Positions 1 through 14,328 of a stretch of DNA of 64,000 nucleotides are shown in pieces. The stretch comes from Epiperipatus broadwayi. Its lineage: Eukaryota; Onychophora; Udeonychophora; Euonychophora; Peripatidae. The stretch is from NCBI GenBank assembly GCA_028023455.1, contig JAQFVV010000459.1, positions 184,001 through 248,000 on the forward strand, given 5' to 3'. A program made the position numbers and the translations under genes. The notes beneath the pieces are model-generated. The model did no database searches and had not been told where the DNA came from. It saw only the letters and a program-made list of their open reading frames with translations. Every line of letters starts with the position of its first letter. The first letter of the stretch is position 1.

Positions 1-197
1 TAATTAATTCCTGTAATCTATAAATGGAAATGATTGTTTATTAATTATCTAAAAGCTGTTTAATTAAAAAGTCAGATGGAAAGTTAGATAAGAGAAGAAA
101 GGGATTTTAGCTTGACCAATGGAAGCCAAATAAAGGCCCGGACCATAACGAAAAAACAGAACAGTGACGTTTTTGTTCATGGAATACATAGGAGGAC

Positions 198-229
198 TAT
201 AAAAAGTTAAAATATTGAGTTCCAGTCAG
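198..229 (+). promoter_or_regulatory. Candidate core promoter: TATA box plus initiator
   Basis: TATAAAAAG lies at 198-206, and an initiator-like TCAGC with A at 228 lies 30 bases downstream of the first T, the canonical metazoan spacing. The flanking ~400 bases are visibly less AT-rich than the rest of the first 2 kb. A strong donor-like GGTGAGT follows at 249-255, so the 5' UTR may itself be spliced. This is motif evidence only; TATA-like strings are common in AT-rich DNA, and support comes mainly from the spacing and the adjacent ORF with a splice donor. Confidence 0.4.
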
Positions 230-349
230 CTTTTTCCAACTTGATTTTGGTGAGTCTGGCGACAAGACGCATTTGTCGTCCTCACTCACTTATTTTAAAA
301 ATGCAAAGACTGTGATACCAGAACAGAACCAGCAAATGCTACCTCCAAA

Positions 350-415
350 ATGTCAGACCGGTCTTCCAGGAAAGTCTCCGTGGGAATTGCCAATGGGAAC
401 ATGGACGCTTATACC
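350..415 (+). CDS. Candidate first coding exon of an unidentified gene
   Basis: An ATG at 350 opens 22 codons (starting MSDRSSRKVSVGI) rich in Ser, Arg and Lys. They end at a consensus 5' splice site, ACC|GTAAGC, with GT at 416-417, so the exon would end in phase 0. Read through the donor, the frame stops about 11 codons later, which fits an intron. A short upstream ORF (ATG at 301, stop at 313-315) precedes it. I do not recognise the peptide and found no matching downstream exon in the window; the rest could lie beyond a long intron. The call rests on the promoter-like spacing, the splice donor and base composition. It could be chance. Confidence 0.35.
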
Positions 416-2149
416 GTAAGCAATAGAACTGAACAGTTGTTAAAATCATAACATTAATTAAGAACTTGAAAGATTGATAAGTAAATTTAAATTTTATAAA
501 AAGAACTTTTCTCGGACTTATGTGTCAACTCAATTGATAATGAAAAATTTTATATATGTTTGCGTTTGATAAAAAAAAAAAAAAATCATTTCCATTTATT
601 ATTTATTGTATTGATATTTATTGTTTAAATTTTAAATAATTTTGAAATTTAAGTTGTTTATAGACGCTTGCATGGATTCGTTTGCGGTTAATTATATTTT
701 GGTTTTCATATTTAATCAAAATATATAGACATTCGATAAATAATGATACCTTACGGTGAGTATCTAAAATGTATTTATTTGGATGTCTTTTAAGTTATTG
801 GTGACAACGCAAGTATCTTATGGTGAATACTATTGGGTTACTTATAAGTTTCCCTCTGCGATTGTCGGTATCAATAATTTTGTATTTTGATCGTTTATGT
901 TTATTTTGAAATGTTTTTGACCGTGGAATCTATGTAATCGATCTATACCCAACATTTTTAAACAAATCTGTGCGAACGTATTTAAATGTTAAAATTAAGT
1001 CGGGCGTGAATGGCTATATAGTTTTGTAAAGTTGTATTAAGGGAGGGTAATCTTAGGTTATTCATTTCGTAGTTGAATTGGTTCAATGGATTGGATATAT
1101 TTGTGTAATTAGTAGATGTAGTATGAGGTCCGCTACGGGCAGGATTATAGATATATGCCACACACCCTCTGTTTGCCTATGGATGGGTTTGTAAGTCGGC
1201 AGAAGACCGCAGTCCATTCCTATGGAGTTTTTTGTTTATTGATCTACTTGCCAACAGATGTCACATTCCTGTTGGTGGAGAGTCAATGTCTTCTCTATTT
1301 CTACTTATTGTTCAGATGTACATTCCTGACAATATAGTATTTTGTGTTGTCATATCATGCTACATTGAATACATGAATGTATCAGATGGATTGGCGCCAG
1401 TTGATTGCGAAATTTGTTGCCTAAGGTTAAATCAGGGAAGAATATTTTCCTTTCAAATGCAGACCTATGTAGTCCATTCATACTCGACCCTCTAAATAAA
1501 TAGTAAACTCATTATTTGCAATCTACTTAAATTTAGAATTAAAGATCAATATAAAATTATAAATGTTAAATTTATTCCTCAAAATTTAAATATTATTTTA
1601 TATGTGCGTAAATAAATATTTTTATGTGTTAATTTCTGGCAGTGTCTTTTATTTTTTTATATTTAAGATATAAAATTTATAGATTTTTATTTCTGCGTCT
1701 TCGCTGAGCTAGTGACTTGGGCTAACGGTCGGAATATTTAAAGAAAGTGGAATCTTAACAGCGCGTATCTGCCTACTCTATAAATTTTTCTAGGCTCAAA
1801 TGCCTAGATGGCGCCCTGGTAGTTGCAGATATTGATTTTGCGGTTAGATTCGATTTTCACTTTTATTCCGATTGGTACAATATATATTAATAATATTATA
1901 ATTTTTAATTTTATATATTTTAATTTTTGGTTCACAAACAATTTTAATGTATTTATGCATCTATTTTATATGTAAGTGATATGTGTTTGGGTATATCAAA
2001 AAATGTTTTTTAAAAGTGTATTGTTTATTATCTTTACTAAATAATATATTTAAAAACAGATTGCACTATTTATCTCCATATTTTTGGAATTAAGACTCCT
2101 CGTATTAAATTTCCTCAGTTATTTAAGTTTTTTCAAATAAATAACTATG
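416..2149. other. AT-rich stretch without a recognised gene
   Basis: If the exon at 350-415 is real, this would be the start of its first intron. I see homopolymer runs and short AT repeats. A somewhat less AT-rich patch lies around 1680-1870, and small open frames at 1155-1495 show no recognisable domain. Nothing here can be called a gene. Confidence 0.5.
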
Positions 2150-5320
<3,171 letters not shown>

Positions 5321-6235
5321 AGATAGAAAATATACATGAAGCTATAAAGAATCTTTGAGTCAAAGAATGATACAAAAAAAATATTAAAAATAAAATATAG
5401 GATTTTGAAAAACTTCTACCTAAAGAAATTAAATGAATAAGAAAACGTCTAATTCAATATGCTGTAAATGGAGTGATATATAAAAAAATATTTTTAAAAA
5501 AGAACAAAAAAGAAGGAATACAAGAAGATAAAATGCTGAAAAAAGTTTTTTTTAAATACAATGAATGATTACTTGACTATAGACATAACATAAGAAGAAC
5601 TTATTTCAATATCAAAGATTAAATCAATAAAACATACTAATAAAAATTTATAACCAATCACAATTTCAGAAAAAGAGCATTGATTAAATAGAACAAAGAT
5701 TCTATGGAAAATACAATGGCCACAGTTTAACACCTATTAAGGGTTAGTCAGTAAAAAATTAAATACATTGAAAATATAACATATTAGTATTAATGTTTTC
5801 AATGTGATAATGAAGAATTCGAAAATTTAAACTTGATATACTAATTTAAACTGCAGGCCTACTAAATTATTAGTTGTTTTTTTATATATAAAAACAAAAA
5901 AATAACAAAATATTACTAAAAATCATACATTGAGTGTGTCTGTAGAATAATTAAAAAGAAAAACATTAAATTTTCTAGCAATTTTGAGACTCATTGAATG
6001 TATTTTGAAACGTAATAATATTTTATAAGGTCAGAAAGAGATTTATTTAAGAACAATAGTCAAAAAGCTTCATTTGCTTAATAATAATTAAATTTAGTAG
6101 CATAAAGTTATTAATTATTTTGCAGTTAATGATCATACCACCATGTAGGATTAAAATGTATGTGCATACATGTATTTTAACATTCAATTTCCTTAAAATT
6201 TTTAAATAAAATTTATTTTCTTAAAATGGTCGTGG
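5321..6235. other. AT-rich spacer, nothing recognised
   Basis: A-rich sequence between repeat B and repeat E with many stops in all frames. No gene, RNA or repeat that I can support. Confidence 0.5.
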
Positions 6236-7520
6236 TTTGCAGACCGTACTGCCGCCGTCAGAGGGCGCGGCGACATCATCAACAACCGGCCTGAAAATGG
6301 CAAGTGATAAATTTTTTTACAAAACGTCTCAAAATTGACAAATAAAAATGCCTAAGGCTATATATATACAGCAAATAAATCGAAAACTACAAATTAAAAA
6401 AAAATGCAAGAAAATGCTAAAAAATTCAAATAATAAAACAAAAAAATCATGAAAATTCCATTACGAGCTATACCCCCCCCCAAAATCAAAAAAATGCCTC
6501 AAAATCGACAAATAAAAATGCCTAAGGCAATATATGTACAGCAAATAAATCGAAAACTACAAATTAAAAAAAAATGCAAGAAAATGCTAAAAAATTCAAA
6601 TAATAAAACCAAAAAAATCATGAAAATTCCATTACGAGCTATACCCCCCCCCCAAAATCAAAAAAACGCCTCAAAATCGACAAATAAAAATGCCTAAGGC
6701 AATATATGTACAGCAAATAAATCGAAAACTACAAATTAAAAAAAAATGCAAGAAAATGCTAAAAAATTCAAATAATAAAAACAAAAAATCATGAAAATTC
6801 CATTACGAGCTATACCCCCCCCCAAAATCAAAATGTCTTCCCTTAAATCGACAAATAAAAATGCCTCAGACAATATATGTACAGCAAATAAATCGAAAAC
6901 AACAAATTAAAAAAAAATGCAAGAAAATGCTAAAAAATTCAAATAATAAAACCAAAAAACCATGAAAATTCTATCAAGAGATATACCTCCCTCTACAATC
7001 TAACAATTTACAAAACATGGCGGCCAAAGAAAGCAGGAAAATACGAAAAAATCAAATCATTTAAATGCCTCAACAAAATATATGTACAGCAAATAAATCG
7101 AAAACTACAAATTATAAAAAAATGCAAGAAAATGCTAAAAAATTCAAATAATAAAACCAAAAAACCATGAAAATTCTATCAAGAGATATACCTCCCTCTA
7201 CAATCTGACAATTCACAAAACATGGCGGCCAAAAAAAGCGGGAAAATATGAAAAAAATCAAATCATTTACCTTCAACATAAATATGCATCTAAGTTCATA
7301 TTAAAAGCAATTCCCCCAACTGGTCAAAACGTAACACAGATTAATACATAGTAACTAATAAAAAAAATAAGCAGAAAATGCTATAAAATGCAAACTATAA
7401 AAAAATAGGATCAACAGTTCCCCCCCCTACAATCTGGACATTCAGAAAGAAGCGTGGTGGCCAAAAATAGTGGGGATCAAATTATTTACCTTAAACATAA
7501 ATAAGCATCTAAATTGATAT
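6236..7520 (+). repeat. Repeat family E with ~171-bp tandem units
   Basis: It begins with a locally GC-rich leader (about 6236-6295) and continues as tandem copies. The landmark CATGAAAATT recurs at 6448, 6619, 6790 and 6961, exactly 171 bases apart, then at 7166 after a longer 205-base unit carrying an extra segment. Each unit contains poly-A-rich sequence, an AAATAAATCGAAAAC motif and, in the earlier units, a C8-C9 run. The leader and first unit resemble the reverse complement of 24640-25085 (shared ...CAAGTGATAAATTT... followed by ...AAAATGCCT(A/G)AGGC...), so this is a dispersed element with internal tandem repeats rather than a unique satellite. The ORF at 6449-6697 simply reads through the units. 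Confidence 0.85.
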
Positions 7521-7658
7521 TGAAAAGCAATTAATTGTTCTCTGGCTTTCAAATTACTGCATATGTAAATGGAGCAGTAATATTTAAATAATCAAAAAGC
7601 AATCATTACCGACCCCTCCTCACTAATCAAAACGTAATAAATGGTATCAATATTTTAA

Positions 7659-8059
7659 GATTATTTAAGTAACAGACCTAATAAGAAAATTGCTTGGAAA
7701 AGGGGTGTTATATTGAATAATTTATTAAATAATACAAAAGAAGTTTTTGATAGAAAGACTATTCCTGGTGTAGTATATTTTATTCCTTGTTTATTTGTAA
7801 GAAGGTTTACATAGGTCAGAGTAGTTTGAGTTTAAATGAAAGAATAAAGGTTCATAAAAGTAGAGTTAAAAATAGATATCTTAGTTCTGCTTTGTATGTC
7901 CATGAAAAAGATATAGGCCACACTATTGATTTTGATGAAGCTAAGGTTGTCTTCATTGAGAGAAATGAAATCAAAAGAAATGAGTCTTTATTATTGAAAA
8001 TGTATTATTCTGAAGCAATTAACTTATTTAAGAGTTCTGTTAATATTAAAGGTGGATGA
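7659..8059 (+). pseudogene. Penelope-like element relic: GIY-YIG endonuclease end
   Basis: The frame open from 7659 encodes a lysine-rich lead followed by GVVYFIPC, the first half of a GIY-YIG nuclease. A frameshift near 7795-7803 moves the reading to a second frame that continues with CKKVYIGQSSLSLNERIKVH and ends at the stop at 8057-8059. The order (linker, GVVYFIPC, KxYIGQ, arginine helix, His) is that of the C-terminal endonuclease of canonical Penelope-like elements, which nicks target DNA for reverse transcription. The reverse transcriptase domain is absent, so this is a 5'-truncated fragment. It differs clearly in sequence from the Penelope element at 37.3-40.7 kb, so a second family is present. 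It is inactive. Confidence 0.7.
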
Positions 8060-8252
8060 GAAGTGAATGGTTTTGTGGGTAGTTTTTAATATTGTATATA
8101 TTGTGTAGTTTTTGTAGTTCTTTACAATTGAGAAGTCTGCTTGTAGCAGTGAAATCTTAGGTTGTGTTTTAATATTATTTTTATGCTGGTCTGGTTTAAT
8201 TTTGGATTTGGGGTAGTTTTGATTTTATATTGACTAGTTTAGCTTTATGCTT

Positions 8253-8311
8253 GTAATGTTTATATATATATATATATATATAAATATATATATAAACATT
8301 ACAATTAAACT

Positions 8312-8345
<34 letters not shown>

Positions 8346-8353
8346 AGTTTAAT
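8253..8353. repeat. Two adjacent (TA)n hairpins with unique inverted arms
   Basis: Hairpin 1 (8253-8302) has arms GTAATGTTTA / TAAACATTAC around a TA tract. Hairpin 2 (8304-8353) has arms ATTAAACTTGA / TCAAGTTTAAT around a second TA tract. They are separated by one base. The same architecture, with different arm sequences, occurs at 23515-23623. Confidence 0.9.
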
Positions 8354-8517
8354 GTCTGTATTCTTTCCAAAATATATGTAATATTCAAATTTATGTATAT
8401 ATAAGTAATAAATATAGTCATTAACCAACATTATACAGCTGACAAAGACTACAAGGAATATAGTTTAAAGTAATAAAATATTACATTTGTATAAATTTCA
8501 CTATATTAGATATATAA

Positions 8518-8952
8518 TGAAGCTAAAATGTGCTTTTTCTCATTTACTTCACTTTATATTTATTAATTATCAGCTAGTTATTGAGATTTGACTTCTGATC
8601 ACGCATTTCTTTACAGAGGGTGAATTGACATGCCTATGCATTTATTGTATTTATAGCTCCAACCATCCCCTCCCATACAAAATTTTCCCATGTTCTGAGT
8701 CATCTTCCCTTTTTGTGAAATTTTTCTAATATTTGGTCATTCAAAGGGTGGGGGGAAATGATTCGGCTGCTGAATACAAACATGGATGTATATAAATTAA
8801 TCCAATTCAGTCTCTCCCAAACAACTAACTCTCTCACTGCACAAATGTCCACATTTATGGGCTATGCCCCAAGCACCAATCTTGCTATTTAACAAGAATC
8901 ACAGAATTCACTAACAGTAAATTAACTCAATAAATTTTAAGCTTTTGCCTGG
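8518..8952 (-). repeat. Element A, left LTR, outer part
   Basis: It begins TGAAGCTAAAATGTGC and is closely repeated at 18261-18700 with the same TG start. The remainder of this LTR resumes at 15572, interrupted by element R. It belongs to a minus-strand LTR element; on that strand this is the end of the 3' LTR. Confidence 0.8.
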
Positions 8953-10200
8953 ATTTTGCTAGGCCTCTATATGCATTATAAATGTGTGAGTTGATCAAGT
9001 TTTGTTAAAAAAACAAAATGTTCATTTATTTTATTTCAAAAAAAGAATGTTTCATTATTATTCTAAAAAACATAACTATCTTTCCTGATCAGCTCAGCCT
9101 AGAATTATTACCGAGTACAATTGTGAGCTGAATCAGTTTTTAATTTCTACATGAGAGCGCCAGAGTCGTTAGACCTACTGAGAATGCATCAAACATATTG
9201 TAACTCTTAAAGTAATAATTATACGATCTGGGTTAAAATTCCCATTAAGTAGAAGATATTCTCCTTTGACTTAATTAAGAAAAATAAATCTATTTAGCAA
9301 AGGTAATTTGTATACTAATTTGAATTTCAATAACTAAATATAAAACTTAAATATAATAACATTAATTTTATACACATACAATGAAAGTTAAGCTAATAAT
9401 AAAGATTTATTCAAGCCGTCAAACATTTAATATTTATGATTAAGACAAAATTATAATATTGGAAAGTATTGTGCATATGAATTTAATAATTTGATTCAAA
9501 TATTGAAATAATAACTAATTGGTGTCTTATTTTTCCATGGTAACAGTTTCGTTCACTTCTCAATTTGCAAATCTTTCGATCAAAAAAATTATGGGATAAC
9601 ATTTCATTCAAATCTCTATTCATAAACCTTTATGTAAAAGTTATGGCCATTAACTTACTGGGAAGTTGATATTTAAGTAGGTCATTGATCCTCTGATGTC
9701 CAATTCAGTCAGAGGGTAGTCCACAGTGGTTGTGTTTTTAGTTTTACTTCTTCCAAATCTCCGATCAAATTTAGGTAGAGCCAGATGATGATCTAGGTGA
9801 CTTTTCTCGAGAGAAAGTGTCAGCAAACGATAGAGTTCTACTCACTCCTGGTGAGTGATTTCAGTTCATATCTAAGTGGACACATTTTATTAATATTTTT
9901 TGTATAAAAGAAAATACGAGGCACTTCAAATTGTTCAACACTCTCTGGAACAACAAGACAAAAGATTCTTTTCAAACCTGTCAGCTCCTTTTATATCCCC
10001 AGATTCTTTTTCGAAATTCTGCGCATATTCCTTTTTACTTTTTGTTCTATTTTATAAACTTCTACATTATTTCTCATTTTTTTATTACAAAGTCTCTTTT
10101 CTCGTTGTGAATTTCTGCCATTTTTAATTACTATCAGAAAGTTGTTTCTGATAGCAATCTTTTACCTTTGAAATTTCCTTTCAATATTTGAATCAATTAT
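8953..10200 (-). repeat. Element R, left LTR (1.25 kb)
   Basis: This is a near-identical direct repeat of 14329-15571, from ATTTTGCTAGGCCTC to GAATCAATTAT, with only scattered substitutions and small indels. It brackets the gypsy-type polyprotein relic on the minus strand, where it is the 3' LTR. The open frame at 9900-10127 recurs in the other LTR but is short and has no recognisable domain. A perfect palindrome core TTCTCGAGAGAA lies near 9804-9815. No clean target-site duplication is visible at the outer edges of R. Confidence 0.85.
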
Positions 10201-10470
10201 TCAGTATGCACTTTTCAACATTGAATTTATTTTAGTTAACTTATATTAAAAAAAAGAAAAATTAAACTTTCACTGTACGTTATTCTTAAAACAACATTAT
10301 ATTACAAAAAAAATTAAAGATCGGGTTCTCTCTTTTTTTATTTAAATGATACACAATATTAAATAGTAATTTGTACCATATATATATATAAATAAATGGT
10401 ACAATATCACTGGGGCAGGGGAACGAGAATAAAAATAGAGGTTTGAACTAATTTTATTCTTAATAAGTCT

Positions 10471-10983
10471 TTATGGAGTACTTCTAACCCACATCCTAAT
10501 CTTATATGGTTTCAGTGACCTAGCATTATGAGTACCCCTTTCTCCTTCACCATTCTTTAAAGTGAAAGCATTTGGACCATCCCGTCGACTGATTTGGTAA
10601 GGTCTCTCGTACAAATTTTGGAACTTTTTAAAAATATGCTTCCCAGTTTGGCTCACAGGGTTCGTTTTGACCCATACTGTATCCCCTGTTTTAAATTTAT
10701 CAGTCAGGCCTCCTTTCTGATGGATCCAGAGCTTGGTGCAGTGTTCCAATTTTTTTCTTGCTTCTTCGTGATCTCTCCCTTTATCAATGTTTTCTGGACT
10801 AGTGGGTAATGTGAATTTATACAATCGAGGTACCGCTTGTGCGAATTGAAGTCTTGCAGGTGCAAATCCGGTAGATTCATTATGAGTCCAATTTATGAAA
10901 TTTAACACCCTTGGGAGTTGTTTCAAACATCCTCTATGGTTGGACACAGTAGATACCCTGAAGAGGCATCCTAACTCTCTCAT
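10471..10983 (-). pseudogene. Element R: integrase C-terminal domain relic
   Basis: The open frame of 170 codons is the C-terminal part of a Ty3/gypsy integrase. It shows VWVKTNPVSQTGK, then FKKFQNLYERPYQISRR, then DGPNAFTLKN and HNARSLKPYK, matching the GPY/F-type module in which a beta-barrel follows the catalytic core. On the minus strand the core residues continue upstream. At the junction, SNPCKRVMREL corresponds to the usual SNPxERVMREL, so the catalytic Glu position reads Lys. There is no sign of an env gene downstream before the LTR. Confidence 0.75.
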
Positions 10984-11521
10984 TACCCTCTTGCAAGGGT
11001 TTGATTGTGGATTTCATATGGATAACAATATGTGTTTTACCTCCATCCTCTCTATCCACTGTTGCCAATCATAAGATGTGAAAGGCTTACTGTGGACTGA
11101 CAAAATAGCTTTTGGTTTGCCTACCCTTTTAAAATATCGTACCTAAAGGGCTCATATGGCATTCCTAATATTGCCTTGGTCACCGGATATGCTGACACCA
11201 TTTTGAAAAAAGGTCATATACTACTAGTAGATATTTCATTTTCCCAAAAGCTGGCAATGGTCCATAGAAATCAATAGCCACCAGGTCATTGGGTTATTTG
11301 AGAAGGATGATAGGATTCAATGGACCTTGATATGGCTTGTTTGCTGGTTTTGTCTTCTGACACATTTCACATGAGCTTACTATTCTGGTGACCTGTGCTC
11401 TCATATTTGGCCAATGGAACCATGTCCTCAATAAGCCTTTCACTTTATTTACACCATAGTGCCCATACAAATGATGGGTGTACTCAGTAAGTCCTTCCTG
11501 TAAACTTTCTGGTATAATCAT
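10984..11521 (-). pseudogene. Element R: integrase zinc finger and catalytic core relic
   Basis: Codons at 11294-11521 encode an HHCC zinc-binding domain (HHLYGHYGVNKVKGLLR ... CEMCQ) that in Ty3/gypsy integrases contacts cDNA ends. The core continues in broken frames. VAIDFYGPLP near 11270 carries the first catalytic Asp. ILSVHSKPFTSYDW near 11090-11130 is where the family usually has ILSDxGxxFTS, so the second catalytic Asp appears replaced by Val. With the Glu-to-Lys change just downstream, two of the three DDE residues are lost by this reading. There are multiple frameshifts; it is inactive. Confidence 0.7.
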
Positions 11522-11524
11522 TTT

Positions 11525-12234
11525 TCACTGATCCTTTTGCGGGTCAGTGATATACCATAGTATCCCTTCTTTCAGGTGGTATCTCTCACCAGCATTAGTG
11601 TCTGCTGTTTCTCCCAGTTCATCTTTGTCTTCTAGTTGGTCAATAATTTTCTTGTAGGTAGGGCTTTGCCGTTGTACCTTTCCTAAGAGTCTCAACCCTT
11701 CTTCTACTACAGTGTCTGTTTCTAATTCTACACTTGCCAAACAGATATCTTTCATCTGCAGATGGTTCTGAGTGTCAGGAACAATATTCCATCTCAATGT
11801 GTCAGCTACCACATTTTCAGTGCCCTTACAATACTGGATGGAATAATTGAACTCCTGGAGAAAAGGCTCCATCGGATTAGCCTACTATTTGTTAAATAAC
11901 TGTGGTTTAAGAATTCCAGGCTCTTATGATCTGTCCTAACAATTGTTTCCCATCCTATCAAGAATTGACAGAACTTCTGAAAGGCCCACACCACAGCCAA
12001 GGCCTCTTTCTCTGTTACACAGTAATTAATCTCTGCACCTCTCAATGGTCTGCTGACAAAATAAATAACGCCCAAGGTACCATCCTCTTGAGCTTGCATA
12101 AGAGCTGCACCTAATCGATACCCACTACTGTCTACCTGAACAATAAACGCTTTCCTTAGGTCAGGGTAAACGAACATCACATGGCTAAGGAATTTCTCTT
12201 TAATAACCCTAAAATTGGTCTCATGCTTTTCCAT
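11525..12234 (-). pseudogene. Element R: RNase H and connection domain relic
   Basis: The 11806-12234 frame shows the Ty3/gypsy RNase H pattern: FIVQVDSSGYRLGAAL (first Asp), TEKEALAVVWAF (Glu) and VRTDHKSLEFL (next Asp), then LIRWSLF. The overlapping 11525-11872 frame begins with MEPFLQEFNYSIQYCKG and NVVADTL, the end of RNase H, and continues into the linker toward integrase. The two frames overlap by a frameshift near 11806-11872. RNase H removes the RNA template during cDNA synthesis. Confidence 0.8.
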
Positions 12235-12375
12235 CCATTTTCATGACATTCCCTTATGTAATAATTGCAGCAGAGGCTCCATGTCTGAAGCAAAGTGTTT
12301 GTAAAATTTACTGTAGAAATTACACAGCCCCAAAAATGATCTCACCTGTTTTGGTGTTTGAGGGGCTGGGAAATC

Positions 12376-13245
12376 TCATATTGCCTGGATTTTGTCCGGG
12401 TGGGGTATGATTCCATTAGCATTAATTATGTGCTCTAAGAAATTCACTTCTTCCACTGCTAAACAGCTTTTTTGTAAATTAATGCAAATATCCTTCATAT
12501 TGCACTCTTTTAGAAACAACTTGATGTGTTGTAAGTGCTCCTGAGAGTTATTGGATGCAATAATCACATCATCCATATAGATAGTGATTAATTTTTTGAT
12601 CTCAGGGGACAGCACATGGTCAAGACATTAGCAGGTCTGCTCCACTATTCTTGAGACCAAAAGGCATTCTGTTAAACTGGTACGATATACCATTATATCG
12701 AAATGTTGTGTACTTCTGGTCAGCAGCATGTAACTTGATCTGCCAGATCTAATGTGGAAAATATCTTTTTTCCCCGGAATTTATTTACCAACTCATTAAT
12801 TGGAGGTGGAATATTTTGATCTGGCCATGTAATCTTGTTCAATTGCCTGGCATCCAATCACAGTCTTATGGCTCCATCTTTTTTTTACAACCACCAATGG
12901 GTTATTAAAAACTGACGAACCCTTAATGATAATATCCCACTCCTCCATTTTAGCTAATTCTTTCTCTACCTCAGCTCTATATTGGTATGGCACTGGGTAT
13001 GATCTTGCCTGGTATGGTGTACAGTCAGCAACCTTGATCATGTGCTCATACCCTTTAATAACCCTGGGTTTATCTAAAAAATTTGATTTATATTCAATTA
13101 GAACTTCTTTTAGGTCCTCTTTCCATTCTTCCTTCACTTCATTTATTATCTCATCAATCCGTGCCTCTATTGAAGGCTGTTCTATCTCAACCTCCATATT
13201 ACATACGTTTTGCTGGTTCATTCTCATCCACGACCCAAACTCCAC
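12376..13245 (-). pseudogene. Element R: reverse transcriptase relic
   Basis: The upstream frame (12796-13245) carries the N-terminal RT region, with PYQARSYPVPYQYRAEVEKE and NPLVVVKKRW. The downstream frame (12376-12615) carries the catalytic IYMDDVIIAS and the EVNFLEHIINANGI segment typical of Ty3/gypsy RT. The region between them (about 12616-12795) is frameshifted, which breaks the palm domain. The order protease-RT-RNaseH-integrase identifies the element as Ty3/gypsy rather than Ty1/copia. Confidence 0.85.
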
Positions 13246-13607
13246 TTCTTCCCCATCGCATCATAATCTTTTCATCTTTATAATTGATCACACACCCAGT
13301 TTTTTGCATAAAATCTGACCCCAATATGGCTTCATGTACCAACCCTTTTAGAATTAATAGCACGTGGGGCCTAATTTTATCCCCTATTTTAATTTGCACC
13401 CAAACTTGTTTTGATCCCAATTGTGCCTTTTTAGTATTTGCCAATGTTATTTGCATGTTTTTCTCTAGTGGAGTTGGTATCTTTATGGGTTGGCTCTACA
13501 TGTGTTCATATGTTGTTTCTGTCATTACTGATATCTGGCTGCCAGAATCCCACAATGTCTCTACCTTGGCATCGTTTATTTGCAAAACAACCTTTGGGCA
13601 TTCTTGA
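13199..13607 (-). pseudogene. Element R: aspartic protease relic
   Basis: The LWDSGSQISVM segment around 13525-13560 supplies the DSG active-site motif. The 13199-13456 frame continues with VWVQIKIGDKIRPHVLLILK and then AILGSDFM, equivalent to the ILGxDFL flap/helix motif of retropepsins. The two pieces are in different frames. The protease would process the Gag-Pol polyprotein. Its C-terminus runs directly into the RT region. Confidence 0.7.
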
Positions 13608-13639
13608 GACGTGTACTTGATCAATTGCCGTCCCACTCA

Positions 13640-14328
13640 TAAATAATATTATCTATCCTCTTTTCTTCTGTTGTTCTACTGATCACTTTATTTCTTCTCT
13701 TTTCCTCTTTTTTTACTGGTTCTTTTATTTATTCTTTTAATTCTCTGACCATCTCTGCCATTTCTTTCTTTATATCTTCTTTGAATTCCATTTTGAGTTT
13801 GTGTAATAGTTTTCTCATGAAGGATTCCACACCCTCTTTCAATTCTTTCTCCCTTCTGCCATATTGTGTATATTTTTACTACTTCTCAATTTCATATATG
13901 GCCATGTTGTTTATTTTTGGTGTAGTAAACAAAATCTTAACTTCATTAATTGTTATGATATAAATTCAATATTTTATTTTGCTTTGCTAATAAATTTGTT
14001 CACCAACATCCCTCTCTTTTATCACCCTATAATTTCCCATCCCTCTCTACCTTTACTGTCATTATTAGCCTCTGGGTGATTTTATTTATTATTTAATTTA
14101 TCTGCTATTATTTTGTTTTAATATAAACTTATTTAAAATCTTATATTCTTAAAAAAAAATTTTTGTAATCGTACACAATAACTTTTTAGACTTGCACACT
14201 ATTTGTGGTCATATTTATTTTTCGGCTATGGACATTAAATTCTCAATTTTATGCTGTTTTTAAAATTTCTCAGGTCATGTTTTTTTTTTTTGTAAGCCTG
14301 AGTTGGGCAAGCCATTATAACATTTTCC
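13640..14328 (-). pseudogene. Element R: truncated gag start and leader
   Basis: Minus-strand reading around 13730-13860 gives a highly charged coiled-coil-like segment (EGRRKELKEG ... EFKEDIKKEMAEM). It resembles in style the gag start of element A, but is followed directly by the protease with no capsid-like sequence. A capsid-sized deletion is therefore inferred. The remaining ~280 bases to the LTR are an AT-rich leader. A partial tRNA-Lys-like primer site (GAGTTGGGCAAGCCA on the plus strand, near 14300-14314) is suggestive but imperfect. Confidence 0.45.

Noticed and set aside
9665-9715. TATTTAAG plus CAGTCA promoter-like pair in the LTR of element R, plus strand
   Set aside because: It points away from the element's coding strand and the motif pair is weak; not listed as a promoter.
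9900-10127. Short ORF repeated in both LTRs of element R (also 15272-15481)
   Set aside because: Conservation reflects LTR identity; no domain, and it is on the strand opposite to the element's genes.
10594-10809. Plus-strand ORFs over the gypsy polyprotein (also 11926-12114, 12926-13620)
   Set aside because: Antisense shadows of recognisable minus-strand retroelement domains.
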